64,000 nucleotides of DNA from Nisaea denitrificans DSM 18348. GTDB lineage: Bacteria > Pseudomonadota > Alphaproteobacteria > Thalassobaculales > Thalassobaculaceae. Made by a program: the position numbers and the translations under genes. The stretch spans positions 868,001 to 932,000 of the forward strand of contig NZ_AUFM01000011.1 of the NCBI RefSeq assembly GCF_000426505.1, written 5' to 3'. Positions 8,794 to 16,942 of this stretch are shown here, piece after piece; the first letter of the stretch is position 1; every line of letters starts with the position of its first letter. The notes under the pieces are model-generated. The model was not told where the DNA came from, did not search any database, and saw nothing but the letters and a program-made list of their open reading frames with translations.

Positions 8794-11171
8794 AAAGCCT
8801 CATATTCGCCGTACTGATCGCGGCACTCCTGTCCGGCGGCGCCTGGTTCCACAACAATGCCGGCGCAACCGGTTACGACCTGCCGATTAACGCGCTTGCA
8901 TCGGCTCCCAACGATGCCGAGATCGTGGTTACCGGCAAGAACGGCCTCGACGGACCGGCGGTCATCGTTCTGCGGATCGACGATGCGCAATCGACCGACT
9001 ATTGGAGCCGGGTCAATCTTGAGCGCAAAGTACCGCCCGGATTGTTCACCTTTCGCGTTCCCATTGCCTCTTTGAAGACACCGCGCCGGCATCCCCTTGA
9101 CCGGCAGACGCTGACACTCGCCAAGCTGTTCGCGTCCCCTTCCGATCAACGCGTCACCGTCGAGCATGCGACGGTCGAGATTCCCGTACCGGTACACGCT
9201 CCGGCAAGCGATGTGATCGCCCTCGATTTCGGTCCCGAAGACGGTGCGATCTTCCCCGGATTTGCAAAGGTCGCTCCCGGCGACCCGATGATGATCGGAC
9301 GAAACCTGCACACCCGCGACCGCCCGGGCGGAGACGCATTGGTCGCCGACGGTATCGAGGGCATAGAACGCCTGGTTCTTAAGCACCGCCCCGGCGTCTG
9401 GCAGGTGACTCTCTGGACCGAGGATGTCGGCGAATGGGAGTACCTGCCCCATGCCCTCGAACGGCGTATCCGGATCAACGGCGAGACCGCATTCTACCGC
9501 CGGATGACCCATGCCGACTGGCGGCGCCAGATCTATCTTGAGGGCCGTGGTCACGAATGGCATCCGGGCAAAACCGCCTGGGACGGTTTCGGAGCACGGC
9601 GCGGCGGAAAAGTGACGCATGTGGTCGACAGCCCCGACGGCCAGATCAGCATCGAATTCGCCGGCTCCAATCTCTCGGCCACTTTCCTGTCCGGCCTTGT
9701 CCTTACATCTGTCGGTGATGCGCAGACTCTCAAAAACATCGAGGCGGAGCGCCGGAAACGGTTCGACGAGACCTGGCGTTTCAAGACGCCGGACATAGTG
9801 ACTGAACCCGCGACGGACACCCTCAAACTCACCGGCGGCGGCACCGTCTTCGCCGCGCCGGGGACGCATGCACGGATCGAAATCACCGCACGCTCACCGC
9901 ATGAAATCATCGACCCGGCCCCGTCTCTCGCCGCGCCCGAGCGCCTCGGAACATTTCTGCCGGGAACGCTTTTCGCAGGGCACTGGCGCCTGACCAGACC
10001 GGAAACGGCATCGACCCTGCTCGTCGCCGATGACCGTCACCTGCGCGGAGATGCCGCTAACCTTTCCATCCTTCCAGGACTGCCGAGGCGCTACACGGTG
10101 CTTGTTCCAGTGCCGAAAGCAACTCCTCCGGGCCTTTACAAAGGCAGCATCACCGTTGCTGGCCAAGCTTTGCCGATCTCCGTGGAGGTGCTCGATGTCA
10201 CGCTTCCCGAAACAGACAAAACCATAGGCATCTATCTTGAAGACTTGCCGCTGCACCGCTGGTTCAAGACGTCCTCAACCGAAGCCCGGCTTTGCGATCT
10301 CTCCGCGCTGAAGTCTCTCGGCCTGACCGGCGTCGCACCTCCCATGACCTCACCAAAGACCGCAGAAACGCTTGAGACGATGATGCGGGATATCCAGACT
10401 GTCAGGCTCGCTGGGTTTTCGACTCCCCTACTCGGCTACACGCCCCTGAAACGTCTCCAGGGCACGAAAAACTGGACCGACCAGTTGCTGCGGGCGGAAA
10501 CCGAACTCACCGGTAGAGGGGAGACCATCTACTGGTCGGCCGCGGATGAAGTTTCCAATGACGGTCACGACCTGGAAAAACTCAAAGCCTGGATCGGCAA
10601 GATCCGCAAGGCGGCACCGACAGCCCGCATCGCCGGTCACTTCAATGCCGAGCGTGATCAGGAAGTCGCCCCCCTGTTCGACCTCGCCCTGATAAATTCC
10701 GGCTATGGGCTCAATCCGGACACGATCGGCACACTGCGAGATCAGGGCACCAGGACCATGATCTATAATGTCGGCCAGACCCGATTGGCCGCCGGGACTT
10801 TCCTCTGGCGCAACGATCTAGATGGTTACCTGCAATGGCATGCCCGGATGCCCACCGCAGATCCGTTCGACCCGACAGATGGTCGCGAGGCCGACGTCCA
10901 GTGGCTCTATCCGACGCCGGAGGAATGCCCGCGCGTCCCCGATATCGACCGCGGTTTGCTGGATATGGCGGACGGCATTATCGATTTGCGCTGGCTTCTG
11001 TGGCTCGACCAGGAAGCGTCGCGAAATGCAACGGCTGTCGCACTTCGCAAGGTGATACATGACCGTATCTCCGGCGACTGGATGAAGGATAAGAGACTGA
11101 TTCACATGGATTTATTCCACCTTCGGGAAAGCATTACAGCATTGGCACGGAACCTGCGGTTCTCGGACTGA
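8790..11171 (+). CDS. Large exported protein resembling GH123/DUF4091 glycoside hydrolases
   Basis: The 793-residue protein has an N-terminal hydrophobic segment (residues 2-20) ending in Ala-rich sequence, consistent with export or a membrane anchor. The N-terminal two thirds look like consecutive beta-sandwich domains. The C-terminal third resembles an alpha/beta barrel with an adjacent Asp586-Glu587 pair in SAADEVS, the kind of pair used by GH123-type substrate-assisted hexosaminidases, followed by a conserved-looking W-RNDLDGYLQW stretch near residue 672. GH123-like activity is an inference from layout. In this locus it could trim or edit the amino-sugar-containing polysaccharide in the periplasm. 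Its 3' end carries the enhancer pair and sigma-54 promoter of the next gene. Confidence 0.5.
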   Translation: MKSLIFAVLIAALLSGGAWFHNNAGATGYDLPINALASAPNDAEIVVTGKNGLDGPAVIVLRIDDAQSTDYWSRVNLERKVPPGLFTFRVPIASLKTPRRHPLDRQTLTLAKLFASPSDQRVTVEHATVEIPVPVHAPASDVIALDFGPEDGAIFPGFAKVAPGDPMMIGRNLHTRDRPGGDALVADGIEGIERLVLKHRPGVWQVTLWTEDVGEWEYLPHALERRIRINGETAFYRRMTHADWRRQIYLEGRGHEWHPGKTAWDGFGARRGGKVTHVVDSPDGQISIEFAGSNLSATFLSGLVLTSVGDAQTLKNIEAERRKRFDETWRFKTPDIVTEPATDTLKLTGGGTVFAAPGTHARIEITARSPHEIIDPAPSLAAPERLGTFLPGTLFAGHWRLTRPETASTLLVADDRHLRGDAANLSILPGLPRRYTVLVPVPKATPPGLYKGSITVAGQALPISVEVLDVTLPETDKTIGIYLEDLPLHRWFKTSSTEARLCDLSALKSLGLTGVAPPMTSPKTAETLETMMRDIQTVRLAGFSTPLLGYTPLKRLQGTKNWTDQLLRAETELTGRGETIYWSAADEVSNDGHDLEKLKAWIGKIRKAAPTARIAGHFNAERDQEVAPLFDLALINSGYGLNPDTIGTLRDQGTRTMIYNVGQTRLAAGTFLWRNDLDGYLQWHARMPTADPFDPTDGREADVQWLYPTPEECPRVPDIDRGLLDMADGIIDLRWLLWLDQEASRNATAVALRKVIHDRISGDWMKDKRLIHMDLFHLRESITALARNLRFSD
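11019..11050 (+). promoter_or_regulatory. Pair of 13-bp palindromes, putative enhancer sites
   Basis: TCGCGAAATGCAA (11019-11031) and TCGCACTTCGCAA (11038-11050) match the locus motif with centres 19 bp apart. They lie within coding sequence, 93 bp before the sigma-54 promoter at 11143. Because they are inside a gene their match is partly constrained by coding, so this pair is weaker evidence than the intergenic pairs. Confidence 0.45.
11143..11157 (+). promoter_or_regulatory. Sigma-54 promoter upstream of the lipoprotein/Wzz operon
   Basis: TGGCACGGAACCTGC has a perfect TGGCACG at -24, GG-N10-GC spacing (11144-11145 and 11156-11157) and CTGC at -12. It overlaps the last codons of the upstream gene and lies 60 bp before the start at 11217. 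Confidence 0.75.
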
Positions 11172-11216
11172 GTTATCTCAGTTTGCATCCGGCACAAGCC
11201 GGACGAGGAGGTTCCA

Positions 11217-11567
11217 ATGCAGAAGTTCCGTAACACCGCGAAAGCCTTTGCGTTGCTGGCCGTGCTGGCCACTGGCGCCTGTGCTCAGTCGCCATTCGAT
11301 CTGATCGCACCGGCAGATCTGGCACTCATGAAAACCGACCGGGATATCGTCCCGTCCGACCCTCTTTCCGTCGAGGTCATGCTGGCCCGGGTACGTGGAG
11401 AATTCATGCCGCCGGCAGCCGAAACGGCCGGTCTCCCGCATGGTATGTCCGGAACCGATTTCGTGGCGGGTGCGGGATCTGACCTGTCCGACGATATCAC
11501 GCTTGAGGAACTGCGGCGCCAGGTCGCATCCAGGGCGGTCGACACCTCCGTTCCGGGCTGCAAATGA
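11217..11567 (+). CDS. Small predicted lipoprotein of the polysaccharide locus
   Basis: The 116-residue protein starts at ATG 11217 with GAGGAGG about 8 bp upstream. It has a basic N-terminus, a hydrophobic stretch and the lipobox LATGAC with the lipidated cysteine at residue 22. The mature 94 residues are hydrophilic with no recognised domain and a second cysteine near the C-terminus. It is the first gene after a sigma-54 promoter and overlaps the Wzz-like gene by 4 bp (ATGA), so it probably works with the chain-length/export machinery at the membrane. It has no clear family. Confidence 0.7.
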   Translation: MQKFRNTAKAFALLAVLATGACAQSPFDLIAPADLALMKTDRDIVPSDPLSVEVMLARVRGEFMPPAAETAGLPHGMSGTDFVAGAGSDLSDDITLEELRRQVASRAVDTSVPGCK

Positions 11568-13063
11568 TCTCGATCCTGTCACTGCGGGACATCATTCTCA
11601 GGATCGCTTCTGCGGCCTGGCAACGACGCTATCTCATCGTCGTCCCAATCCTGTTAATGCCCCTTGTCGGTACCGCCATTGGCATTGTGACGCCGCGCTA
11701 TTTCACGGCGAAAACAACGCTGCTCATTCAGGAGCCGACCAGTCACAACCCGTTTCTGCAGGATCTTGCAATATCAACGCGATTGAAGGATCGCATGGAC
11801 GCTCTTGTGGAGCAGCTCCGGATCCGGAAATCGCTTCAGGAAGTGCTCTGGAATATCGGTTGGATCAACAAGGACACCCCGATGAGCCAGGTTGAGATGC
11901 TGACCGGAAGGCTCAACAGTAACCTGATGTTTCGCCTGACCGGCGGCGAAGTAGTCGAGATTACCTACCGCTCAAATGTGGCAAAGGGCATGGACAAGCT
12001 CCTGACCGAGGTCAGTCACCAATTCATCACCAGACTATTGGCCCCGGGCCAGACAGCCGTCGACGGCTCGGAAGAATTCTTGCGGGAACAGTTGCAATCC
12101 AAACGGTTGGAACTGGAAACACTGGAACGACAGCTCGCCGACTTCAAATCGGAACATGCTGATTCCCTTCCCGAGCTGCACACCCGCAACGTCGATCGCC
12201 TCGCTGAAGTCAGGCGCTTTCTCGCCGACAAGACCAGCCAGCTCGCAGGCGACCGTGCGAGTTTCGCGTCGATCAAGATGAAGCTCGTGGAGACCGACCC
12301 CGTCGTTGGCCAGCTGGACAAGGCGCTCGTCACCGCGCGCACGGAACTTTCGATCTTGAGGTCTCGCTATACGGACCAGCACAGCATGGTCAAGGCAATG
12401 CTCCGGCAAGTCGGTCAGCTCGAACATGAGCGCAGTGAAAGAGTCGCGCTTGGCCGCACCCTTCTGAACAACGATCCGGATCGTCTCTGGAACATGATTT
12501 CGTCCGGAGTTGCCGAGGGACAGGGGCTCGTTGTTTCTCAGTTGGAGCGATTGCAGGAAGCGAAAGATCAGATCGAGCGGCTCGGAAAAGAAATAGAGAC
12601 CCTCGGTGAAGAAGAAGTCGTCCTGCGCGAGAGGGTCAATGCTTTCGGCATGGTCGAACAGACCCTGACGAGCCTGCAGCGCGATGTGACCGTTCTCCGG
12701 AAGATCGTGGCGCAACTCGCCGAGCGATTTGAAATGGCACAGGTAACGGGATCTCTCGGCCGCTTCGATTCCTCGGAAACCGTGAAGGTCGTTAACCCCC
12801 CATTGGTCCCCAAGGCCCGCACCGGCCTCCCGACCATATTTTACACCGTGATGGGCCTTGTCGCCGGTTTCGCCCTTGGAGTCGGTCTCGCCGTGGTCGT
12901 CGACATTTCGGACACGACTATTCGCACCATCGACCATGTGGAGCGCATCCCCGGATCAAAGGTTCTGACCCGGCTGCCTCGCGTCGCCGGCTATGGCCCC
13001 ACTCAGCACACCAATCGCAGAAGCCGCCTTATGCGGTTCTTCAGACAGGAGGCAAAAGCATGA
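11564..13063 (+). CDS. Wzz/GumC-type polysaccharide chain-length determinant
   Basis: The 499-residue protein has the co-polymerase layout: one membrane segment near residues 28-46, a long periplasmic region rich in coiled coil (about 165-390), and a second membrane segment near residues 425-446 followed by a short basic cytoplasmic tail. It lacks a fused BY-kinase ATPase domain; a separate CpsD-like ATPase is encoded at 22851-23555. It would set chain length and couple polymerisation to export across the envelope. Its start overlaps the lipoprotein stop by 4 bp, and its end overlaps the next glycosyltransferase by 4 bp. Confidence 0.9.
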   Translation: MISILSLRDIILRIASAAWQRRYLIVVPILLMPLVGTAIGIVTPRYFTAKTTLLIQEPTSHNPFLQDLAISTRLKDRMDALVEQLRIRKSLQEVLWNIGWINKDTPMSQVEMLTGRLNSNLMFRLTGGEVVEITYRSNVAKGMDKLLTEVSHQFITRLLAPGQTAVDGSEEFLREQLQSKRLELETLERQLADFKSEHADSLPELHTRNVDRLAEVRRFLADKTSQLAGDRASFASIKMKLVETDPVVGQLDKALVTARTELSILRSRYTDQHSMVKAMLRQVGQLEHERSERVALGRTLLNNDPDRLWNMISSGVAEGQGLVVSQLERLQEAKDQIERLGKEIETLGEEEVVLRERVNAFGMVEQTLTSLQRDVTVLRKIVAQLAERFEMAQVTGSLGRFDSSETVKVVNPPLVPKARTGLPTIFYTVMGLVAGFALGVGLAVVVDISDTTIRTIDHVERIPGSKVLTRLPRVAGYGPTQHTNRRSRLMRFFRQEAKA

Positions 13064-14160
13064 GCGATCATGTCGTCCAAATCGTCCAGCACCTGCGCCC
13101 AGGCGGTCTCGAATGTCTGGTTCTTGATCTGACGCGCCGGAGCCGAAGCCGGAGCACCATCATCTCCCTTGAGGGAACACGAGAAGAAGCCATCAATGCC
13201 TGGCCGCGGCTCAGAGAATTCTCGGATCGGATTCTGTTCATGGAGAAGCCGCCAGGTCTTGTGCCCCGCCTTGCTGTCTCTCTCGCTCGGACTCTGACGG
13301 CGATTGGCGCCGACGTGGTGCACACTCATCATGTAGGCCCCCTGATATATGGCGGAGCCGCAGCGCGTCTTGCCGGGATAGCCAAACTCATTCACACCGA
13401 GCATGACGCCTGGCATCTCGACGCGAGGCGGCGGCGTTTTATCGTCAGGACTGCAATGCGGGCCTTCCGACACCTGCTCGTGGCAGATGCGCCGAATGTC
13501 GCCGGACAGATGAACCTCCATCTCGGGTTCGAGAACATCATGGTGATTCCGAACGGTGTCGATACCAATCGCTTCACCCCCGGAAACAGCCGCATCGCAC
13601 GCGCCAGCCTCAACCTGCCGCTGGGCGTTCCCATGTTCGGCATTGCCGCGCGCCTCGAACATGTAAAAGGCGTCGATATCCTAATCGACGCGATGACCGA
13701 ATTTCCCGAGTTGCATCTGGCGATTGCCGGAGACGGCTCCGAGCGGGAATCCCTGATACGGCGCGTGGACGCCAACGGCATGGCCGGGAGGGTACACTTT
13801 CTTGGCAGGGTCGATGCCATGGAAGATTTCTATCGGGCCCTGGATCGATTCTGCCTGAGTTCGAGGGCCGAAGGCCTGCCCCTCTCCTTGCTTGAAGCAC
13901 AGGCTTGCGGCATCCCGGTGATCGCAACAAATGTCGGGGGGGTACTCGACGCCATGGATCCCGGTTCCGGTTTCGTCGCCGCCAAGGCCGAGCCTGCCGC
14001 CGTGGTCAATGCCATATACGGGTCCCTCGCCCGAATTCAGGTCTCGAACCCAAGAGATTTCGTCATGGAACATTATTCGCTCGATCGCATGATGATCGAC
14101 TATGAGGAGCTATGGCATGGAAACACGCCAAATCAGTCGTCCGACATGGCAACTGCTTGA
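13060..14160 (+). CDS. Glycosyltransferase family 4
   Basis: The 366-residue GT-B enzyme has the glycine-rich start L-x-PGGLE near residue 9, the H-T-H-H segment near residue 88, a VIPNGVDTNRF motif near residue 164 and the donor-site SSRAEGLPLSLLEAQACG motif near residue 267 (E-x7-E). It is cytoplasmic and retaining by family. The start overlaps the Wzz-like gene by 4 bp, and its 3' end overlaps the next transferase by 44 bp, so the genes are tightly coupled. Confidence 0.9.
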   Translation: MSDHVVQIVQHLRPGGLECLVLDLTRRSRSRSTIISLEGTREEAINAWPRLREFSDRILFMEKPPGLVPRLAVSLARTLTAIGADVVHTHHVGPLIYGGAAARLAGIAKLIHTEHDAWHLDARRRRFIVRTAMRAFRHLLVADAPNVAGQMNLHLGFENIMVIPNGVDTNRFTPGNSRIARASLNLPLGVPMFGIAARLEHVKGVDILIDAMTEFPELHLAIAGDGSERESLIRRVDANGMAGRVHFLGRVDAMEDFYRALDRFCLSSRAEGLPLSLLEAQACGIPVIATNVGGVLDAMDPGSGFVAAKAEPAAVVNAIYGSLARIQVSNPRDFVMEHYSLDRMMIDYEELWHGNTPNQSSDMATA

Positions 14161-15136
14161 TTCAAGCGCTATTGGCGGTATTGAAACCCATGTCCTGGGG
14201 CTGGCTCAGGCGCAACGAGAGGCAGGCAGACAGACCAAGGTTGTTTTCCTGGCCGATCATGGCGTGCATCCATTGCGAGACCGGCTGGACCGAGCCGGCA
14301 TTCCGTGGCGCTGCCTCCCGGGATCCATGAAGGATCTCGTGACGGCTATCGCGGAGGAGCAGCCGGCGCTGGTTCACACCCATGGGTACAAGGCCAACAT
14401 CTTTGGCCGCATCGCCTGCCGGCGTACTGGAACACCTCTGGTCTCGACCTTTCACAATGGTGATACGGGTACCGGCAAAGTCCGGCTCTACACCCTGCTC
14501 GACAGGCTGAGTGCGCCGCTCGGTAAAGCTGTCGCGGTGAACCAGGATATTGCCGCCAGGATATTTGGCGGCGCTGAGGTGGTTCCGAACGGTGTCCGGG
14601 TTCCTGGGAAATGCCCTCCTCGACGCGGGCGCGAGATTGCCTTCGTTGGAAGGCTCTCGCACGAAAAAGGCCCCGATCTGCTCTGCGAGATTGCCCGCGG
14701 CCTGCCAGACCTCACCTTCAGCATCTATGGCGACGGTGCCATGAGCGGCTCGCTTGAAGCCATTGCGCCTGCAAACGTGACGTTTCACGGAGCGGTAGAG
14801 GACCTTGATCGCCGTTGGCCCGGCATCGGCCTGCTGGTGATGCCATCTCGTGCCGAAGGTCTGCCCATGGCTGCGCTCGAGGCCATGACGCAGGGTGTTC
14901 CGGTTGCCGCTTTCGATGTTGGAGCATTGCGTCAATTGACAGATGCGGGACGCGGCTGGTGTGCACCACCCGAAGATACAGGCGCATTGCGTGATGCTAT
15001 CCGCACCTGGTCCCATCTCGAAGACGGGGAACGGGACACCATTGGCGAGCAATGCTGGGAGTATGTCCGGCACGAATGCTCCGCGGATCGTCTTGTTCAG
15101 CGCCTGGAGGCTGTCTACCGCCTGGCGGCCGCCTGA
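14117..15136 (+). CDS. Glycosyltransferase family 4
   Basis: The 339-residue GT-B enzyme has GGIETH near residue 18, VHTHGYKANIFGR near residue 91, a VPNGVRVPG segment and the donor-site S-RAEGLPMAALEAMTQG motif near residue 247. Of three in-frame or nearby ATGs, the one at 14117 is chosen because GAGGAG lies about 8 bp upstream. It overlaps the previous gene by 44 bp and closes the plus-strand operon, being followed by a strong hairpin at 15164-15194. It probably acts in the same repeat-unit pathway as the gene before it. Confidence 0.88.
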   Translation: METRQISRPTWQLLDSSAIGGIETHVLGLAQAQREAGRQTKVVFLADHGVHPLRDRLDRAGIPWRCLPGSMKDLVTAIAEEQPALVHTHGYKANIFGRIACRRTGTPLVSTFHNGDTGTGKVRLYTLLDRLSAPLGKAVAVNQDIAARIFGGAEVVPNGVRVPGKCPPRRGREIAFVGRLSHEKGPDLLCEIARGLPDLTFSIYGDGAMSGSLEAIAPANVTFHGAVEDLDRRWPGIGLLVMPSRAEGLPMAALEAMTQGVPVAAFDVGALRQLTDAGRGWCAPPEDTGALRDAIRTWSHLEDGERDTIGEQCWEYVRHECSADRLVQRLEAVYRLAAA

Positions 15137-15160
15137 TACATCATTTGAATAACCAGCCGC

Positions 15161-15194
15161 AAAAAAGCCGGCCTCACTCGCTGAGGCCGGCTTT
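15161..15194. terminator. Bidirectional rho-independent terminator
   Basis: A perfect 13-bp inverted repeat (15164-15176 with 15182-15194, 5-nt loop) lies between two convergent genes. On the minus strand the stem is followed by a run of six T (complement of 15161-15166), making a canonical terminator for the epimerase gene. On the plus strand the stem ends in TTT, so it can also stop the glycosyltransferase operon. Confidence 0.85.
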
Positions 15195-15218
15195 CCCTGT
15201 TCGGAAGAATTCCCAAGA

Positions 15219-16148
15219 TCAGGCGGCTTTCTCTCCTACACCCAACGATGACAACAGCTGCATCAGGCCGGTCCCAACCGAAGTCTCCGGCTTGAACCCG
15301 AAAGCGGAGCTGAGTCTCCTCGGATCCCCGATTGAGGCATGGATATCTCCTGCGCGGGCTTCGAGATAGCGCACGGCAACCTCACGGCCGGCGGCCATCA
15401 TGACGAGATGAGCAAGCTCGCGGATCGACGTCGCTCGCCCGGTGCACACGTTAAAGACACGGGCACCCCGAACTGGGGTCTGCATTGCGGCGTCAAGACA
15501 GCGCACCACGTCGCCCACATAAACAAAATCACGGGTCTGGTGCCCGTCTCCGAAGACCTTCAGCGGCTCCCCACGCATGACCCGGTCGGCAAAGATCGAG
15601 ATCACCCCGCTATAGGGGGATTTGGGATCCTGACGCGGGCCATAAACGTTGAAAAACCGCAATCCCGTCGTCGGAATGCCGTGAATAAGGGCACCCACCC
15701 GACCGTGCAACTCGCAGCCCAGCTTGTCTGCTCCGTAGGCCGTCATCGGCCGCGGCTCATCCGTCTCGCTCAGCGGCAAAGCGCAATTGTCTCCATAGAT
15801 CGCGGCTGAAGAAGCATAGACAACAGGACATTTTCGGGCGCGTGCCGCGTCGGCGACATGGACAAAGCCCGTTAGGTTGACCTTGTGGGTCCAGCTCCAT
15901 TCTTCGTTGGAACGAGCGACCGAAGCGATAGCGGCCAGATGAAATACCCCGTCAACATTACGCATGGCCGCGTCAACAGCGGCCTGGTCGGTGATGCAAC
16001 CACGGACAAATTCCGCCTCGGGATTAAGATTGTCGAGAGAACCGGTAGAAAGATCGTCCAGAACCAGAACCGAATGGCCATCGGCAAGAAGTTTATCGAC
16101 GAGATGGGACCCGATGAAGCCGCATCCGCCCGTGACGAGATATTGCAT
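15219..16148 (-). CDS. NAD-dependent epimerase/dehydratase (UDP-glucose 4-epimerase-like)
   Basis: The 309-residue extended SDR protein has the N-terminal Rossmann motif TGGCGFIG (residues 6-13), the catalytic Y-GADK (YxxxK) near residue 139 and a substrate-binding FFNVYGPRQDP stretch near residue 167. Length and motifs fit the UDP-hexose 4-epimerases or related UDP-uronate epimerases; exact substrate is open. It is convergent with the main operon but has its own sigma-54 promoter (16183-16197) and shares an enhancer pair with the divergent kinase operon, so it is probably co-regulated and supplies a nucleotide sugar. Confidence 0.85.
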   Translation of the reverse strand: MQYLVTGGCGFIGSHLVDKLLADGHSVLVLDDLSTGSLDNLNPEAEFVRGCITDQAAVDAAMRNVDGVFHLAAIASVARSNEEWSWTHKVNLTGFVHVADAARARKCPVVYASSAAIYGDNCALPLSETDEPRPMTAYGADKLGCELHGRVGALIHGIPTTGLRFFNVYGPRQDPKSPYSGVISIFADRVMRGEPLKVFGDGHQTRDFVYVGDVVRCLDAAMQTPVRGARVFNVCTGRATSIRELAHLVMMAAGREVAVRYLEARAGDIHASIGDPRRLSSAFGFKPETSVGTGLMQLLSSLGVGEKAA

Positions 16149-16182
16149 GGGAGTACTCCGAACATTGAGATACCCCTCCTAC

Positions 16183-16197
16183 GCAACCGACATGCCA
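16183..16197 (-). promoter_or_regulatory. Sigma-54 promoter of the epimerase gene
   Basis: The minus strand reads TGGCATGTCGGTTGC, with GG-N10-GC spacing and TTGC at -12. It ends 35 bp before the epimerase start at 16148 and is divergent from the sigma-54 promoter at 16353. Confidence 0.75.
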
Positions 16198-16239
16198 AAA
16201 CCGAAGCCTCTGAAAACCAAGGGAATACGCTGAGCCGTT

Positions 16240-16277
16240 TCGCAAATTGCAACGACCGGAGCCGTTGCATTCTGCAA
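16240..16277. promoter_or_regulatory. Shared pair of 13-bp palindromes between divergent sigma-54 promoters
   Basis: TCGCAAATTGCAA (16240-16252) and TTGCATTCTGCAA (16265-16277, a perfect TTGCA/TGCAA dyad) have centres 25 bp apart. They lie 43 bp from the epimerase promoter and 76 bp from the kinase-operon promoter, in non-coding DNA, so the conservation is not explained by protein coding. They are inferred binding sites of the locus sigma-54 response regulator. Confidence 0.65.
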
Positions 16278-16352
16278 CGGAATCGCTTTTCACAACTCAC
16301 ACAGAAAACGCTAACAAACTGATTCAACGTAATTTTATGGATAAAGCGAAGA

Positions 16353-16367
16353 CGGAACGAAGTTTGC
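16353..16367 (+). promoter_or_regulatory. Probable sigma-54 promoter of the sensor-kinase operon
   Basis: CGGAACGAAGTTTGC keeps GG-N10-GC spacing (16354-16355, 16366-16367) and TTGC at -12, but the usual T before GG is C and the -24 box is CGGAACG. It lies 39 bp before the ATG at 16406. It is weaker than the other sigma-54 sites and would make the regulator operon autoregulated. Confidence 0.6.
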
Positions 16368-16405
16368 GTCCGATGGTGAGTAGATCAATTCAGAAGGAGA
16401 TCCCA

Positions 16406-16915
16406 ATGATCGCTCGCCGCTCTCTCATTGCCCTGTTCGCCGGAGTGGTGTCGCTGTTTGCGACATCGGCGTATGGCGAAATGCAACGCCCGCAGAACGA
16501 CGTCATTCTGGAAGTGTCAGGCAAGATCGCCGTCATGAATGAAGGCGGTAAGGCAACGTTCGACAGGGCGATGCTTATGACTCTGCCGCAGAAGGAAATC
16601 CGCACCACAACGGCCTGGACCGACGGTGTCCAGATTTTCCAGGGCCCGCTGATCCGCGACGTTCTGAAATTCGTTCAGGCGGATGGGTCTAATCTGCGCG
16701 CGATCGCGCTCAATGACTACGCGATCACCATCCCGACATCGGATTTCGAAAAGTATGACGCCATTCTCGCGCTGCTGATGAACGGCGAGGAAATGTCCGT
16801 TCGGGAAAAAGGACCGATCTGGATCGTTTATCCACGGGACCAACACAACGAGCTGCAGAGCGCTGAATACAACGAGAAATGGATCTGGCAGCTCAACCGG
16901 ATTGTTGTTGAATAA
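16406..16915 (+). CDS. Periplasmic molybdopterin-oxidoreductase-like small protein
   Basis: The 169-residue protein starts at ATG 16406 with AAGGAGA about 6 bp upstream and has a signal peptide ending near SAYG-E (residue 24). The mature part resembles the short sulfite-oxidase-like/molybdopterin-binding fold found in exported proteins beside sensor kinases, with a T-x-TAWTDG segment near residue 70, a GPLIRD-L segment and an IWIVYPRD stretch near residue 141. The cofactor-ligating cysteine of true enzymes is not seen, so it is more likely a ligand-binding partner than a catalyst. Its position 27 bp before the hybrid kinase suggests it presents a signal to the kinase. The family call is moderately sure; the role is inference. 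Confidence 0.6.
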   Translation: MIARRSLIALFAGVVSLFATSAYGEMQRPQNDVILEVSGKIAVMNEGGKATFDRAMLMTLPQKEIRTTTAWTDGVQIFQGPLIRDVLKFVQADGSNLRAIALNDYAITIPTSDFEKYDAILALLMNGEEMSVREKGPIWIVYPRDQHNELQSAEYNEKWIWQLNRIVVE

Positions 16916-16942
16916 TTCCGCACTCGCAGAGGTTCCAGTCCC

